Part shown: positions 1 to 9,831 of the stretch, in pieces | Position numbering within the stretch: the stretch's first letter is position 1 | Layout: every line of letters begins with the position of its first letter | Position numbers and translations under genes: made by a program | Assembly (NCBI RefSeq): GCF_002943565.1 | Contig: NZ_PJCH01000010.1 | Coordinates: 1 to 64,000, forward strand | Origin: Hyphococcus luteus | Lineage (GTDB): Bacteria; Pseudomonadota; Alphaproteobacteria; Caulobacterales; Parvularculaceae | Reading direction: 5' to 3' | DNA length: 64,000 nt | The notes under the pieces: model-generated | What the model was told of the DNA's origin: nothing | The model's input: only the letters and a program-made list of their open reading frames with translations | Database searches by the model: none

Positions 1-14
1 CGCACTTCATTCCG

Positions 15-1469
15 GTGACCGCTTTCGATCTTGTTGTGTTCGGGGCGGCGGGCGATCTGTCTTTGCGCAAGCTCATTCCGGCGTTGTTTCACCGCTGGCG
101 CGACAACCAGATTCCGGCGGAATCGAAAATCGTCGGCGTATCGCGCACGGCCATGGATGATGACGCGTTCCGCAAGCTGGCGATCGAAAGTTTCCGCAAA
201 TTCCATCCCGATGAGATCATCGACGACAGCGAATGGGCGGCTTTCGCAAGCCAGCTTTATTATGCGGAGCTTGACGCGGTCAAAGAGGGCGGCGAGGGCT
301 GGGCCCGGCTGAAAGACCTGCTCTCCGGCGGAGAAGACAAGCAGCGGGTGTTTTATCTCGCGCTCGCGCCCGGCCTTTACGGCGCCGTCAGCGCCAATAT
401 CGATGCGGCGGGATTGAAGTCGCCCGGCGCGCGCATCGTTCTTGAAAAGCCCATCGGCACGGATCTTCAAAGCGCGCACGCCATCAACGAGGCGGTGGGC
501 GCGGTCTTCGAGGAAGAGTCGATTTTCCGCATCGATCATTATCTGGGCAAGGAGACGGTGCAGAACCTGATCGTGCTGCGTTTCATGAACTCGCTCTTCG
601 AGCCGGTGTGGAACGCCAACGCCATCGATCATATCGAGATCACGGTGGCTGAATCCATCGGCGCGGGCGGGCGGGCCAGCTATTACGACAAGGCCGGGGC
701 TCTGCGCGACATGGTGCAGAACCATCTGTTGCAGCTTTTATGTCTCGTCGCCATGGAGCCGCCGCTCGACCTTTCGCCGGACACGCTGCGCGATGAAAAG
801 ATCAAGGTGTTGCGCGCGCTGCGGCCGATCACGAAAGACAATGCGCGCCAGACAACGGTGCGCGGCCAGTACGGCAAGGGCGCCGCGGACAGCGAAGTGG
901 CGCCGGGTTACGCCGAAGAGTTGGGCGCTGAAAGCACGACCGAAACCTTCGTCGCCATCAAAGCCAATATCGACAACTGGCGCTGGAAGGGCATGCCGAT
1001 TTACCTGCGCACCGGCAAACGCATGAAAGACCGGCGTTCGGAGATTATCATTCAGTTCAAGGAAGTCGCCCACGCGCTCATCAATGACGGCGGGCCCTTG
1101 CCGCCGACGCGCATGGTCATCCGGTTGCAGCCCGATGAGGGCGTGCGGTTGTTGCTGGTGACCAAGGATCCCGGGCCGGGCGGCATGCGTCTTCGCTATG
1201 TGCCGTTGAACCTTTCTTACGCCGACGCATTCAAGGCGCGCTATCCGGACGCTTATGAGCGGCTCTTGATGGCGGTGGTGCGCGGCGATCTCGCGCTTTT
1301 CATGCGGCGCGACGAAGTCGAGGCGGCGTGGCGCTGGGTCGACGGCATTCTTGAGGCGTGGGAGGCCGACGGCACGCCGGCTTACGCATACGCTGCCGGA
1401 ACGGAAGGCCCGGCTCAGGCGGCGATGATGCTCGACCGGGACGGGCGCGAATGGTTCGAGGGCGTCTGA
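15..1469 (+). CDS. zwf: Glucose-6-phosphate 1-dehydrogenase
   Basis: Oxidises glucose 6-phosphate to 6-phosphogluconolactone with NAD(P)+ in the cytoplasm, the first step of the Entner-Doudoroff branch. The 484-residue length is normal for the family. The N-terminal Rossmann motif FGAAGDLSLRKL, the EKP triplet (about E144-P146), the substrate motif RIDHYLGKE (about 172-180) and the catalytic-base His in VQNHLLQ (about H237) are all visible. The GTG at 15 gives an N-terminus that matches the family (MTAFDLVVFG), but the frame stays open to the window edge, so an upstream start cannot be excluded. The stop is one base before the GTG of pgl, indicating one transcript and probable translational coupling. 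The promoter lies outside the window. Confidence 0.97.
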   Translation: MTAFDLVVFGAAGDLSLRKLIPALFHRWRDNQIPAESKIVGVSRTAMDDDAFRKLAIESFRKFHPDEIIDDSEWAAFASQLYYAELDAVKEGGEGWARLKDLLSGGEDKQRVFYLALAPGLYGAVSANIDAAGLKSPGARIVLEKPIGTDLQSAHAINEAVGAVFEEESIFRIDHYLGKETVQNLIVLRFMNSLFEPVWNANAIDHIEITVAESIGAGGRASYYDKAGALRDMVQNHLLQLLCLVAMEPPLDLSPDTLRDEKIKVLRALRPITKDNARQTTVRGQYGKGAADSEVAPGYAEELGAESTTETFVAIKANIDNWRWKGMPIYLRTGKRMKDRRSEIIIQFKEVAHALINDGGPLPPTRMVIRLQPDEGVRLLLVTKDPGPGGMRLRYVPLNLSYADAFKARYPDAYERLLMAVVRGDLALFMRRDEVEAAWRWVDGILEAWEADGTPAYAYAAGTEGPAQAAMMLDRDGREWFEGV

Positions 1470-1470
1470 G

Positions 1471-2172
1471 GTGAAACGGATCGACTTTGCCTCGCGCGAT
1501 GACATGGCGGAGCAACTTGCCGGTGATGTTGCAGACCGCTTGCGCCGGGCGCTCGAAGAGCGGGGCGGGGCGGCGATGGCGCTTTCCGGCGGGTCGACGC
1601 CGGCGGGCCTTTACGAGGCTTTGTCGAAACGCGATCTCGATTGGGCGAACGTGACGGCGGCCTTGGTGGATGAACGCTGGGTCGCGCCGGGCGAAGAGGG
1701 CTCGAATGAAAGTTTCGTGTGCGCCAAGCTGCAACAAAACAGGGCCGCGGATGTTCGCTTTGTGGGGATGTGGTCCGATGCGCCGACCCCGGCGGAAGGC
1801 TTGGCCGCGGCGGAAGCCCGCTATGAAACAGTGAAAGGATCTTTCGATGTGGTCGTGCTCGGCATGGGGCCGGACGGGCATACGGCGTCGTGGTTTCCTC
1901 ATGCGCAGGGCCTCGGTCGTGCGCTTGACGCCGGCGGCGTGCGCCTTGCGGCGGTGAAAGCGCAAAAAAGCGCCGTGACCGGAGAGCATCTCGATCGCAT
2001 GACGCTGACACTCGGCGCGGTTAGCGAAGCGCATTATATCTGTTTATTGATGACGGGCGTGGAAAAGCGAAGCGTATTCGAGCAGGCGTTAAAAGCCGGG
2101 CCGGTCGAAGACATGCCTGTTCGCGCGATTATCCGCATGCGGCCCGATTTGTCTGTATGCTGGGCCCCGTGA
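1471..2172 (+). CDS. pgl: 6-phosphogluconolactonase
   Basis: Hydrolyses 6-phosphogluconolactone to 6-phosphogluconate, linking zwf to edd. The 233-residue protein belongs to the glucosamine-6-phosphate isomerase/6PGL superfamily: it has the phosphate-binding [15 protein letters not shown] near residues 34-48, [11 protein letters not shown] in the position of the family's 'DERWV...SN' motif, and [13 protein letters not shown] around residue 130. It begins with GTG one base after the zwf stop and lies in the zwf-pgl-edd-glk-eda operon. Identification rests on motifs plus context, and both agree. Confidence 0.95.
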   Translation: MKRIDFASRDDMAEQLAGDVADRLRRALEERGGAAMALSGGSTPAGLYEALSKRDLDWANVTAALVDERWVAPGEEGSNESFVCAKLQQNRAADVRFVGMWSDAPTPAEGLAAAEARYETVKGSFDVVVLGMGPDGHTASWFPHAQGLGRALDAGGVRLAAVKAQKSAVTGEHLDRMTLTLGAVSEAHYICLLMTGVEKRSVFEQALKAGPVEDMPVRAIIRMRPDLSVCWAP

Positions 2173-2194
2173 AGGGCTTGGCGAAGGAGTTTCT

Positions 2195-4031
<1,837 letters not shown>

Positions 4032-4039
<8 letters not shown>

Positions 4040-5030
4040 GCCTTTTCTTGTCGCCGATATTGGCGGCACCAATGCGCGCTTCGCTCTGGCGCACATGAAA
4101 AATGGCGGGATCGCTGTCGAAGAGCTGCGTTCGTTTCGCGCTGAAGAGTTCGACTCCATCCGGGCCGCCGCGCACGCTTATCTTGAGGCCGTTTCCGTGA
4201 AACCGAAAACCGCCTGTTTCGCTGTGGCGGGGCCGGTGACCGACGAACAGGTGGAGTTCACCAACTCGCCCTGGGTGCTCAATATCGAAGGCTTCAAAAA
4301 AGCGCTCTGTTTGACGCGGCTTCGCGTCGTCAATGATTTTGAGGCGCTGGCGTCGGGCGTCGGCAGTCTGCGCGACAAGGATTTTTTGGAAATCAAAGCG
4401 GGCGCAGGCGATCCCCATGCGCCGACGCTCGTCATGGGGCCGGGCACGGGGCTGGGGCAAGCGCTGATTGTTCCCTTCGGGAACCGCGAGCGCGTCGTCT
4501 CGACGGAGGGCGGGCATGTCTCCTTCGCGCCGCGCACCGATGAAGAGATTGCGCTGATGCAGTTCATCCGGCGCGAGCACGCGCGGGTTTCGGTGGAGCG
4601 CGTGGTTTCCGGCATCGGGCTGGTCAATATTTACCGGGCGCTCTGTGAAATCGAAGATGTGGATTGTGATCCTATGCGGGCCGATGAAATCACGGCCGCC
4701 GCGATCAAGGGAACGCATCCGATCGCTGTAAAAACCGCGAATATGTTTTGCGCGCTTCTCGGCCGCGTAGCGGGCGACGCGGTGCTCGGCGCCGGCGCGC
4801 GCGGCGGCGTCGTGCTCGGCGGCGGCATCCTGCCGAAAATTCGCGAGCTGTTTTTGAAAAGCGCCTTTGTCGAGCGCTTTCTCGATAAAGGGCGCATGCA
4901 ATATTATCTGGAAGACGTGCCGGTGCGGTTGATTATCAGCGACGGAACCGCGCTGCTTGGCGCGGCGGCGATGGCGAAGGGCGCCGAGATGGCGAAGGGC
5001 GCCGACAAGGGAGCGGGCAATGCAGATTGA
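4032..5030 (+). CDS. glk: Glucokinase
   Basis: Phosphorylates glucose with ATP to glucose 6-phosphate, feeding zwf. It is a bacterial ROK-unrelated Glk-type hexokinase of about 332 residues. The ATP phosphate motif [13 protein letters not shown] is at the N-terminus, followed by FAVAGPV, the catalytic Asp in VVNDFEALA, and GPGTGLGQA. The ATG at 4032 lies inside the edd 3' end (ATGACTGA overlap) and gives the proper N-terminus; an in-frame start at 4011 would add seven residues with no support. The C-terminus contains a short duplicated segment ([13 protein letters not shown]), an 18-bp tandem repeat near 4974-5009 just before the stop. The 3' end overlaps eda. Confidence 0.95.
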
Positions 5031-5640
5031 AGAGATCGTCGATGCGGCGAGCGTCATACCCGTTCTTGAAGTCGCCGAGCTTGAAAACGCGGCGCCGCTG
5101 GCGCGCGCGCTGGCGGCGGGCGGATTGCGCGTCGTCGAGCTGACTTTAAGAACCGATTGCGCGCTCGATGCGCTGAAAGCCATGCAGGACGCCGCGCCCG
5201 ATCTTATTGTCGGCATGGGCACGGTGCGGACGGGCGACGACATTGAGCAGTCCCTCGCCGCCGGCGCCGCCTTTCTCGTCAGCCCCGGCGCCGGTCTTTC
5301 CTTTCTGAAAGCGCTCGCGGACAGCGGCGCGCCGTCATTGCCCGGCGTTGCGACCGCGAGCGAGGCGATGACCGCAGCGGAGCTTGGCTTCAAGGCGTTG
5401 AAATTTTTCCCGGCGGAGCCCGCCGGCGGGATTGCATATTTAAAAGCGCTTGCGGGGCCTTTGCCGGAGATCATGTTCTGTCCCACCGGTTCTATCAGCG
5501 CAGAAAAGGCGCCGGACTATCTGGCTCTTTCCAATGTCGCTTGTGTGGGCGGGTCTTGGATTGCGACAAAACAGACAATCGCCAAAGGCGACTGGACTGC
5601 TATAGAAGCCAATGCGCGCCGAGCCGCGCAAATGGCCTGA
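5020..5640 (+). CDS. eda: KHG/KDPG aldolase
   Basis: Cleaves KDPG to pyruvate and glyceraldehyde 3-phosphate, completing the Entner-Doudoroff route. It is a class I aldolase of 206 residues, the usual size. The family motifs VIPVLEV, RVVELTLRT (proton-shuttling E40), VGMGTVRT and the Schiff-base lysine in ALKFFPAE (K128) are all present. The ATG at 5020 overlaps the glk stop by 11 bases. A longer in-frame ORF from 4957 is Arg-rich shadow sequence within glk and is rejected. It is the last gene of the operon; a stem without a U-tract follows immediately. Confidence 0.96.
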   Translation: MQIEEIVDAASVIPVLEVAELENAAPLARALAAGGLRVVELTLRTDCALDALKAMQDAAPDLIVGMGTVRTGDDIEQSLAAGAAFLVSPGAGLSFLKALADSGAPSLPGVATASEAMTAAELGFKALKFFPAEPAGGIAYLKALAGPLPEIMFCPTGSISAEKAPDYLALSNVACVGGSWIATKQTIAKGDWTAIEANARRAAQMA

Positions 5641-5661
5641 GCGGCCGTCGCGGGGGCCGCT
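5640..5661 (+). terminator. Stem-loop after eda (weak terminator or mRNA 3' end)
   Basis: AGCGGCC and GGCCGCT form a perfect 7-bp stem with an 8-base loop directly behind the eda stop. No U-tract follows, so this may be a processing or stabilising hairpin rather than a classic intrinsic terminator. Confidence 0.4.
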
Positions 5662-5686
5662 CGAAAATCATGAATCGTGATTAAGT

Positions 5687-5698
5687 TGAGTGCGCTCA
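5687..5698. promoter_or_regulatory. Palindrome TGAG-TGCG-CTCA upstream of the first VOC gene
   Basis: A perfect 4-4-4 inverted repeat, with a flanking T and G, lies about 115 bases before the lipoprotein VOC gene at 5815. It could be an operator for the 5.8-15 kb cluster. It is short and may be chance. Confidence 0.2.
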
Positions 5699-5814
5699 GC
5701 CAGCTAGCGCAAAGCGCCGCCCTGTGTGACCTTTGTTAGCCGAAGCCGATAAACAGCTCGGAAACAGAGCATGCGGCGGGCTATTAAGACGGTCAAATAG
5801 GGAGGACCTTTATC

Positions 5815-6498
5815 ATGAAATCGGATCGACTCTTTTCTGGGCGCGCATGGGGGCGGCAAGCTTGCCTGGCCGGCGCGACTGCGCTTCTGGCGGTCACCGC
5901 CTGCGCCGCCGAGAGCCAGGACGAAAAGACGCCCACGAGCCGCGAAGATCGTGCGCCGGTTGAATACAACCTGCCGGAAGTGAAGCATCCGCTGCCGCTC
6001 GAAACCAACGAGATGGGCGTTTACGGGCTTGAGCATTCCCACGTCATCACCGGCGACATCGAAAAATGCATCGAGTTTTATGTCGACCTGCTCGGTTTCC
6101 ATCTGGTCACGGATGTGCGCGACATCGGCAAGGACGAGCTGATGAACGAGATGCTTGGCTTCGGCGGCAAGGCGTCCTTCCGCACCGCCATGCTGGCCAT
6201 GCCGGGCGGCGCATCTTATGGCCGGCATGTGCCGGGGATCGAACTCTGGGAAATCAGCGGCGTGCCGCTCGATAAAACGCTTAAGAACAATCCGGCCATG
6301 AACCTTCAGGGCAAAGGCTACAACGCTTACCGGGTGAAAGACCTCGCCGGCCTTATCGAAAAGATGAAGGCCAAGGGCGTGAAGTTCGTTTCCAAGCAAG
6401 TCTTCATCAATGACGAAATCTCCGGCGTCTACGCCATCGACCCCGACGGCCAGATCGTCGAACTCGACCAGTTTCCGAAGCCTTTCGGCGAGAAATAA
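5815..6498 (+). CDS. VOC-family protein, predicted lipoprotein
   Basis: A 227-residue exported protein with one vicinal-oxygen-chelate (glyoxalase/extradiol dioxygenase fold) module in two halves. The N-terminus has Arg, a hydrophobic stretch and a lipobox ending VTAC (Cys30), so it is probably membrane-anchored and faces the periplasm. Possible metal ligands are H74 and/or H76 in GLEHSHVI, a Glu in IELWEI (E143/E146) and the C-terminal Glu in GQIVELDQF (E216). A GGGAGG lies about 12 bases before the ATG. The neighbouring gene is a paralogue with the same landmarks. VOC enzymes are usually cytoplasmic, so export of two copies is odd. The reaction is unknown; lyase, isomerase or dioxygenase are all possible. 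Confidence 0.85.
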   Translation: MKSDRLFSGRAWGRQACLAGATALLAVTACAAESQDEKTPTSREDRAPVEYNLPEVKHPLPLETNEMGVYGLEHSHVITGDIEKCIEFYVDLLGFHLVTDVRDIGKDELMNEMLGFGGKASFRTAMLAMPGGASYGRHVPGIELWEISGVPLDKTLKNNPAMNLQGKGYNAYRVKDLAGLIEKMKAKGVKFVSKQVFINDEISGVYAIDPDGQIVELDQFPKPFGEK

Positions 6499-6606
6499 GG
6501 ATTATACAATTTCTGCGGGAGCGGTCGGCTAGGCATGCTTCTTTAGAGGCGTCTCCGGCCCGCCGCTTCCGAAAATGACCTGCCCGTCATCATGAATTGC
6601 GATTTC

Positions 6607-6620
6607 AGTCAGCGTCAGAG
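6607..6620 (+). repeat. 14-bp intergenic repeat, copy 1 (AGTCAGCGTCAGAG)
   Basis: An exact 14-base match recurs at 7484-7497. Both copies are in intergenic DNA, 110-150 bases before the starts of the second VOC gene and of the PQQ dehydrogenase. This suggests a shared regulator site within the cluster. Confidence 0.45.
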
Positions 6621-6768
6621 AAGCCGTTCCAATCCCAAGAGAGTTGTGAAAACCTCACGGGAAATAACGAAAAAACCCGCGCAAAGGCCGCTAAGAAGCC
6701 GGAAAAGCGCATTTCAAGACATTCCATGCGTAAGCGCCTCCCGGAAGAGGAGGGGGATGGGAGGAAAA

Positions 6769-7476
6769 ATGTTTATCACAAATCTCAATGCGAGAGGCGT
6801 TGCCGCTGGCTTGGCGCTGGCCGTGCTGACGCAAGGGGCGGCCGTCGCTGAAGACAAGGGCGCCGCCGCGGCGGATTCGGGTCTTTACCCCACGCCGCTG
6901 GAATACGGGCCGCCTACCGGCATGGCTTGGTTTAATCGTCCCAAGGTCGACGATCCGGAGCCGATCAAGCCGAACAAGGCCGGCGTCTACGGTCTCGAGC
7001 ACACGCATCTCTTCGTGGCTGACATGGAGAAATCGCTGCATTTCTACGTGGATATTCTCGGCTTCGAACAGGTCATGAAAATCCAGGATATCAGCGAAGA
7101 TCCGCCGATGAACGATCGGATGAACGTTCTTCTAGGGCAGCCGGGCGCCCAATACCGGCACGCCATCGTCACTATGCCCGGCGGGCCGAGCTACGGAACG
7201 CATGTTCCGCAGATCGAATTCTGGGAAATCAAGGGCGTGCCCCTCGACGAAACGATCAACGAGAATCCGACCGCGAATATTCGCGGCAAGGGCTACAACG
7301 CCTATATGGTCACGGATCTCGACGCCATTCTCGCCAAGATGAAAAAAGCGGGCATCCGTTTCGTTTCCGAGCCGCTCGTCTCTCCGCGCGGCAAAAGCAT
7401 CTATGTCGTTGACCCCGACGGTCAGGTCATCGAGCTGAATGAGCGGTACAGCGATGCCGCCGAGTTGGAAGAATGA
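6769..7476 (+). CDS. VOC-family protein, predicted periplasmic
   Basis: A 235-residue paralogue of the preceding VOC protein. It has a cleavable signal peptide (hydrophobic GVAAGLALAVLTQGAAVA, cleavage probably after AVA) instead of a lipobox, so it should be soluble in the periplasm. Conserved landmarks are GLEHTH (H78/H80), IEFWEI (E150/E153), a KGYNAY segment shared with the paralogue, and DPDGQVIELNE (E222). The ATG at 6769 follows GGGAGG at 5-6 bases; the longer frame from 6592 is non-coding leader. The pair looks like an old tandem duplication that split into anchored and soluble forms, perhaps acting together on one substrate. Confidence 0.85.
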   Translation: MFITNLNARGVAAGLALAVLTQGAAVAEDKGAAAADSGLYPTPLEYGPPTGMAWFNRPKVDDPEPIKPNKAGVYGLEHTHLFVADMEKSLHFYVDILGFEQVMKIQDISEDPPMNDRMNVLLGQPGAQYRHAIVTMPGGPSYGTHVPQIEFWEIKGVPLDETINENPTANIRGKGYNAYMVTDLDAILAKMKKAGIRFVSEPLVSPRGKSIYVVDPDGQVIELNERYSDAAELEE

Positions 7477-7483
7477 GGGCCTG

Positions 7484-7497
7484 AGTCAGCGTCAGAG
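7484..7497 (+). repeat. 14-bp intergenic repeat, copy 2 (AGTCAGCGTCAGAG)
   Basis: Identical to 6607-6620. It lies eight bases after the second VOC gene and 116 bases before the PQQ dehydrogenase start. The element contains two TCAG units separated by two bases. Confidence 0.45.
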
Positions 7498-7612
7498 TAC
7501 TGAGAGTTTATCGAGCAATTGAAACAAAGGCGCCAGGTATCGAGCCTTGCTCGGCCTGGAAAGGGGAAGTTTGTCCGAACCGGAAGGTTCGGCGCCATGA
7601 GGGGCTTAAAGA

Positions 7613-9763
7613 ATGAAGCGTAATCGGCCGATGATTGTCCGGATTGGTTTGGCGGCTCTCGCAGCGGCGGCTTTCGGCTGCAGCCGCGATGAGGGCGCGC
7701 CGCAGACGGATGTCGCAAGCGGGGAGTCCGGCGCGGAGGCGGCTGTCTCCGAAGCCGCCGCCGATCCGGTCGCCGAGGCCGCCATGCTCGAAGGCGACGG
7801 TTCGGAATGGCGCGTGCGCGGCGGCGGTTATGACGAGCAGTATTTCTCGCCGCTGACGCAGATCAATAAAGAAAATGTCGGCGAGCTTGGTCTTGCCTGG
7901 GTCAGCGACATGGACTCGACGCGCGGCCTTGAGGCGACTCCCATTGTCGTGGACGGCGTGATTTACGTCACCAGCACATGGAGCCGCGTCTTTGCTTTCG
8001 ACGCCGTCTCCGGCGAAACGCTTTGGAGCTATGATCCGAAAGTGCCGCGCGGCATCGGGCGCATGCTTTGCTGCGATGTCGTCAATCGCGGCGTTGCGGT
8101 TCATGACGGCAATGTCTTTTTCGGCACGCTTGACGGGCGCCTGATTTCGCTCGACGCCGAGACGGGCAAGCCCGCCTGGATCGTCGACACGATTGAAGAT
8201 CCCGACCGCCCTTACACGCTCACCGGCGCGCCGCGCGTGATCAATGGCCGGGTCGTCATCGGCAATAGCGGCGCGGACCGCGGCGTGCGCGGTTACGTGA
8301 CCGCTTACGACGCCAAGACCGGCGAGGAGGACTGGCGGTTCTGGATCGTGCCTGAAGGGCCGGACGCGGCGCCCGAAAACGAGGACGTCGCAGCCGCGCT
8401 TGAGACCTGGCCGGACGATCCGATCTGGAAAGGCAAAGGCGGCGGCACCGCCTGGGACGCCATGGCGTTCGATCCGGAGCTCAACCTGCTTTACATCGGG
8501 ACCGGCAATGGCGGTTCGTGGAAACGTCAGCGTCCGAACGATAAAACCGACAATCTTTACGTCTCATCCATCGTCGCCGTCGACGCCGACACCGGCAAGC
8601 TCGCCTGGCATTACCAGACGACGCCCGGCGACATGTGGGACTACACGGCCACCAACTCCATCATTCTCGCCGACATGGAAGTCGATGGGAAGCAGCGCAA
8701 AGTGCTTTTCCAGGCGCCCAAGAACGGTTTTTTCTATCTGCTTGACCGGGAGACGGGCGAACTTCTGGGCGCGGACAAATACGGCGTCGCCAACTGGGCG
8801 AGCCATGTTGACATGAAGACCGGCCGTCCGGTGCTGACCGAACAGGCGAATTTCTTCAAAGAAGACCAGCTTGTCTATCCGAATCCGAACGGCGCCCATG
8901 ACTGGCAGGCGATGTCGTTCAATCCGCAGACAGGCCTTGCCTATATTCCGGCGCTCGACGTGCCATGGGTCCAGAGCACCAAACCGGGCTTTCGTTACTT
9001 CTATGACATTGGCGTGCCGGCGCGCCATCTCGAGCGCATGACGGCGGGCCAGCCGGAGGTGGAGAAGGGCGGCTTCCTGAAAGCCTGGGACGTTGCGAAC
9101 CGGGAGATCAAATGGAAGATCCCGCTGTCGACGACGTGGAACAGCGGCGCGCTGACGACCGCGAGCAATCTCCTTTTTCATGCTTCCGGCGACGGTTATT
9201 TCAGCGCCTATGACGCCGAAACCGGGGAGCGCTTGCTTCATCTTTTCACGGGCAACAGCGCCATGGCCGCGCCTGTCACCTATATGGCGGACGGCGTTCA
9301 ATATGTGGCTCTGCTCGCCGGCTATGGCGGCTCAGGGATGATCACCATCGGCGACGACGCTGCTGTGAAAACCTATGAGAACACCGGTCGTCTTCTCGTC
9401 TTCAAACTTGGCGGCGGCGAAATCCCAACGCCCAAGAAACGCGAGACGCCGCTCGGTCCGGCGCCGCAAAATGCGTCGCTGCCGCCATTGGGTGAAGACA
9501 AACTTGCGGCGGCTTCAGAGCTTTATCTGAATTGCGCCGGCTGCCACTCGACGGGCGGGGGCACGCCGATGCTGCCCAATCTTTCGCGCGTGCCGGAGCT
9601 GGGCAAAGACACATTCCGTTCGATTCTTCTTGAAGGAGCTCTTGTGCCGCGTGGCATGCCGAATTTCGGGGACGAGCTGACGCAAGAGGATGTCGACCTT
9701 CTCTACGAATACATATCGCGGGGTCGACATAACGTGCCGGTGGATAACGCGCGCTGGTACTAA
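7613..9763 (+). CDS. PQQ-dependent quinohemoprotein dehydrogenase (lipoprotein)
   Basis: A 716-residue periplasmic alcohol (or aldehyde) dehydrogenase of the type II quinohemoprotein class: an eight-bladed PQQ propeller fused to a C-terminal cytochrome c. The signal ends in a lipobox (AAFGC). The diagnostic adjacent cysteines that cover PQQ are C153-C154 (MLCCDVVNRG). Propeller signatures include LDAETGKPAW, GTAWDAMAFDPE and GDMWDYTATNS. The heme c site is CAGCH at 641-645. Such enzymes oxidise alcohols and pass electrons through the heme to the respiratory chain. Together with the exported VOC pair it implies substrate oxidation outside the cytoplasm. PQQ biosynthesis genes are not in the window. 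The substrate is unknown. Confidence 0.93.
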   Translation: MKRNRPMIVRIGLAALAAAAFGCSRDEGAPQTDVASGESGAEAAVSEAAADPVAEAAMLEGDGSEWRVRGGGYDEQYFSPLTQINKENVGELGLAWVSDMDSTRGLEATPIVVDGVIYVTSTWSRVFAFDAVSGETLWSYDPKVPRGIGRMLCCDVVNRGVAVHDGNVFFGTLDGRLISLDAETGKPAWIVDTIEDPDRPYTLTGAPRVINGRVVIGNSGADRGVRGYVTAYDAKTGEEDWRFWIVPEGPDAAPENEDVAAALETWPDDPIWKGKGGGTAWDAMAFDPELNLLYIGTGNGGSWKRQRPNDKTDNLYVSSIVAVDADTGKLAWHYQTTPGDMWDYTATNSIILADMEVDGKQRKVLFQAPKNGFFYLLDRETGELLGADKYGVANWASHVDMKTGRPVLTEQANFFKEDQLVYPNPNGAHDWQAMSFNPQTGLAYIPALDVPWVQSTKPGFRYFYDIGVPARHLERMTAGQPEVEKGGFLKAWDVANREIKWKIPLSTTWNSGALTTASNLLFHASGDGYFSAYDAETGERLLHLFTGNSAMAAPVTYMADGVQYVALLAGYGGSGMITIGDDAAVKTYENTGRLLVFKLGGGEIPTPKKRETPLGPAPQNASLPPLGEDKLAAASELYLNCAGCHSTGGGTPMLPNLSRVPELGKDTFRSILLEGALVPRGMPNFGDELTQEDVDLLYEYISRGRHNVPVDNARWY

Positions 9764-9831
9764 GACTGCTGAAGAAACATGTCTGCCTGAACTAGGGGGG
9801 TAGGCAAAAAAACCAAGCAAGGGAGGCTAAA

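Noticed and set aside
6592-6768. N-terminal extension of the second VOC protein
   Set aside because: The extension is Arg/Ser-rich, unlike the paralogue, and a good ribosome site plus signal peptide start at 6769.
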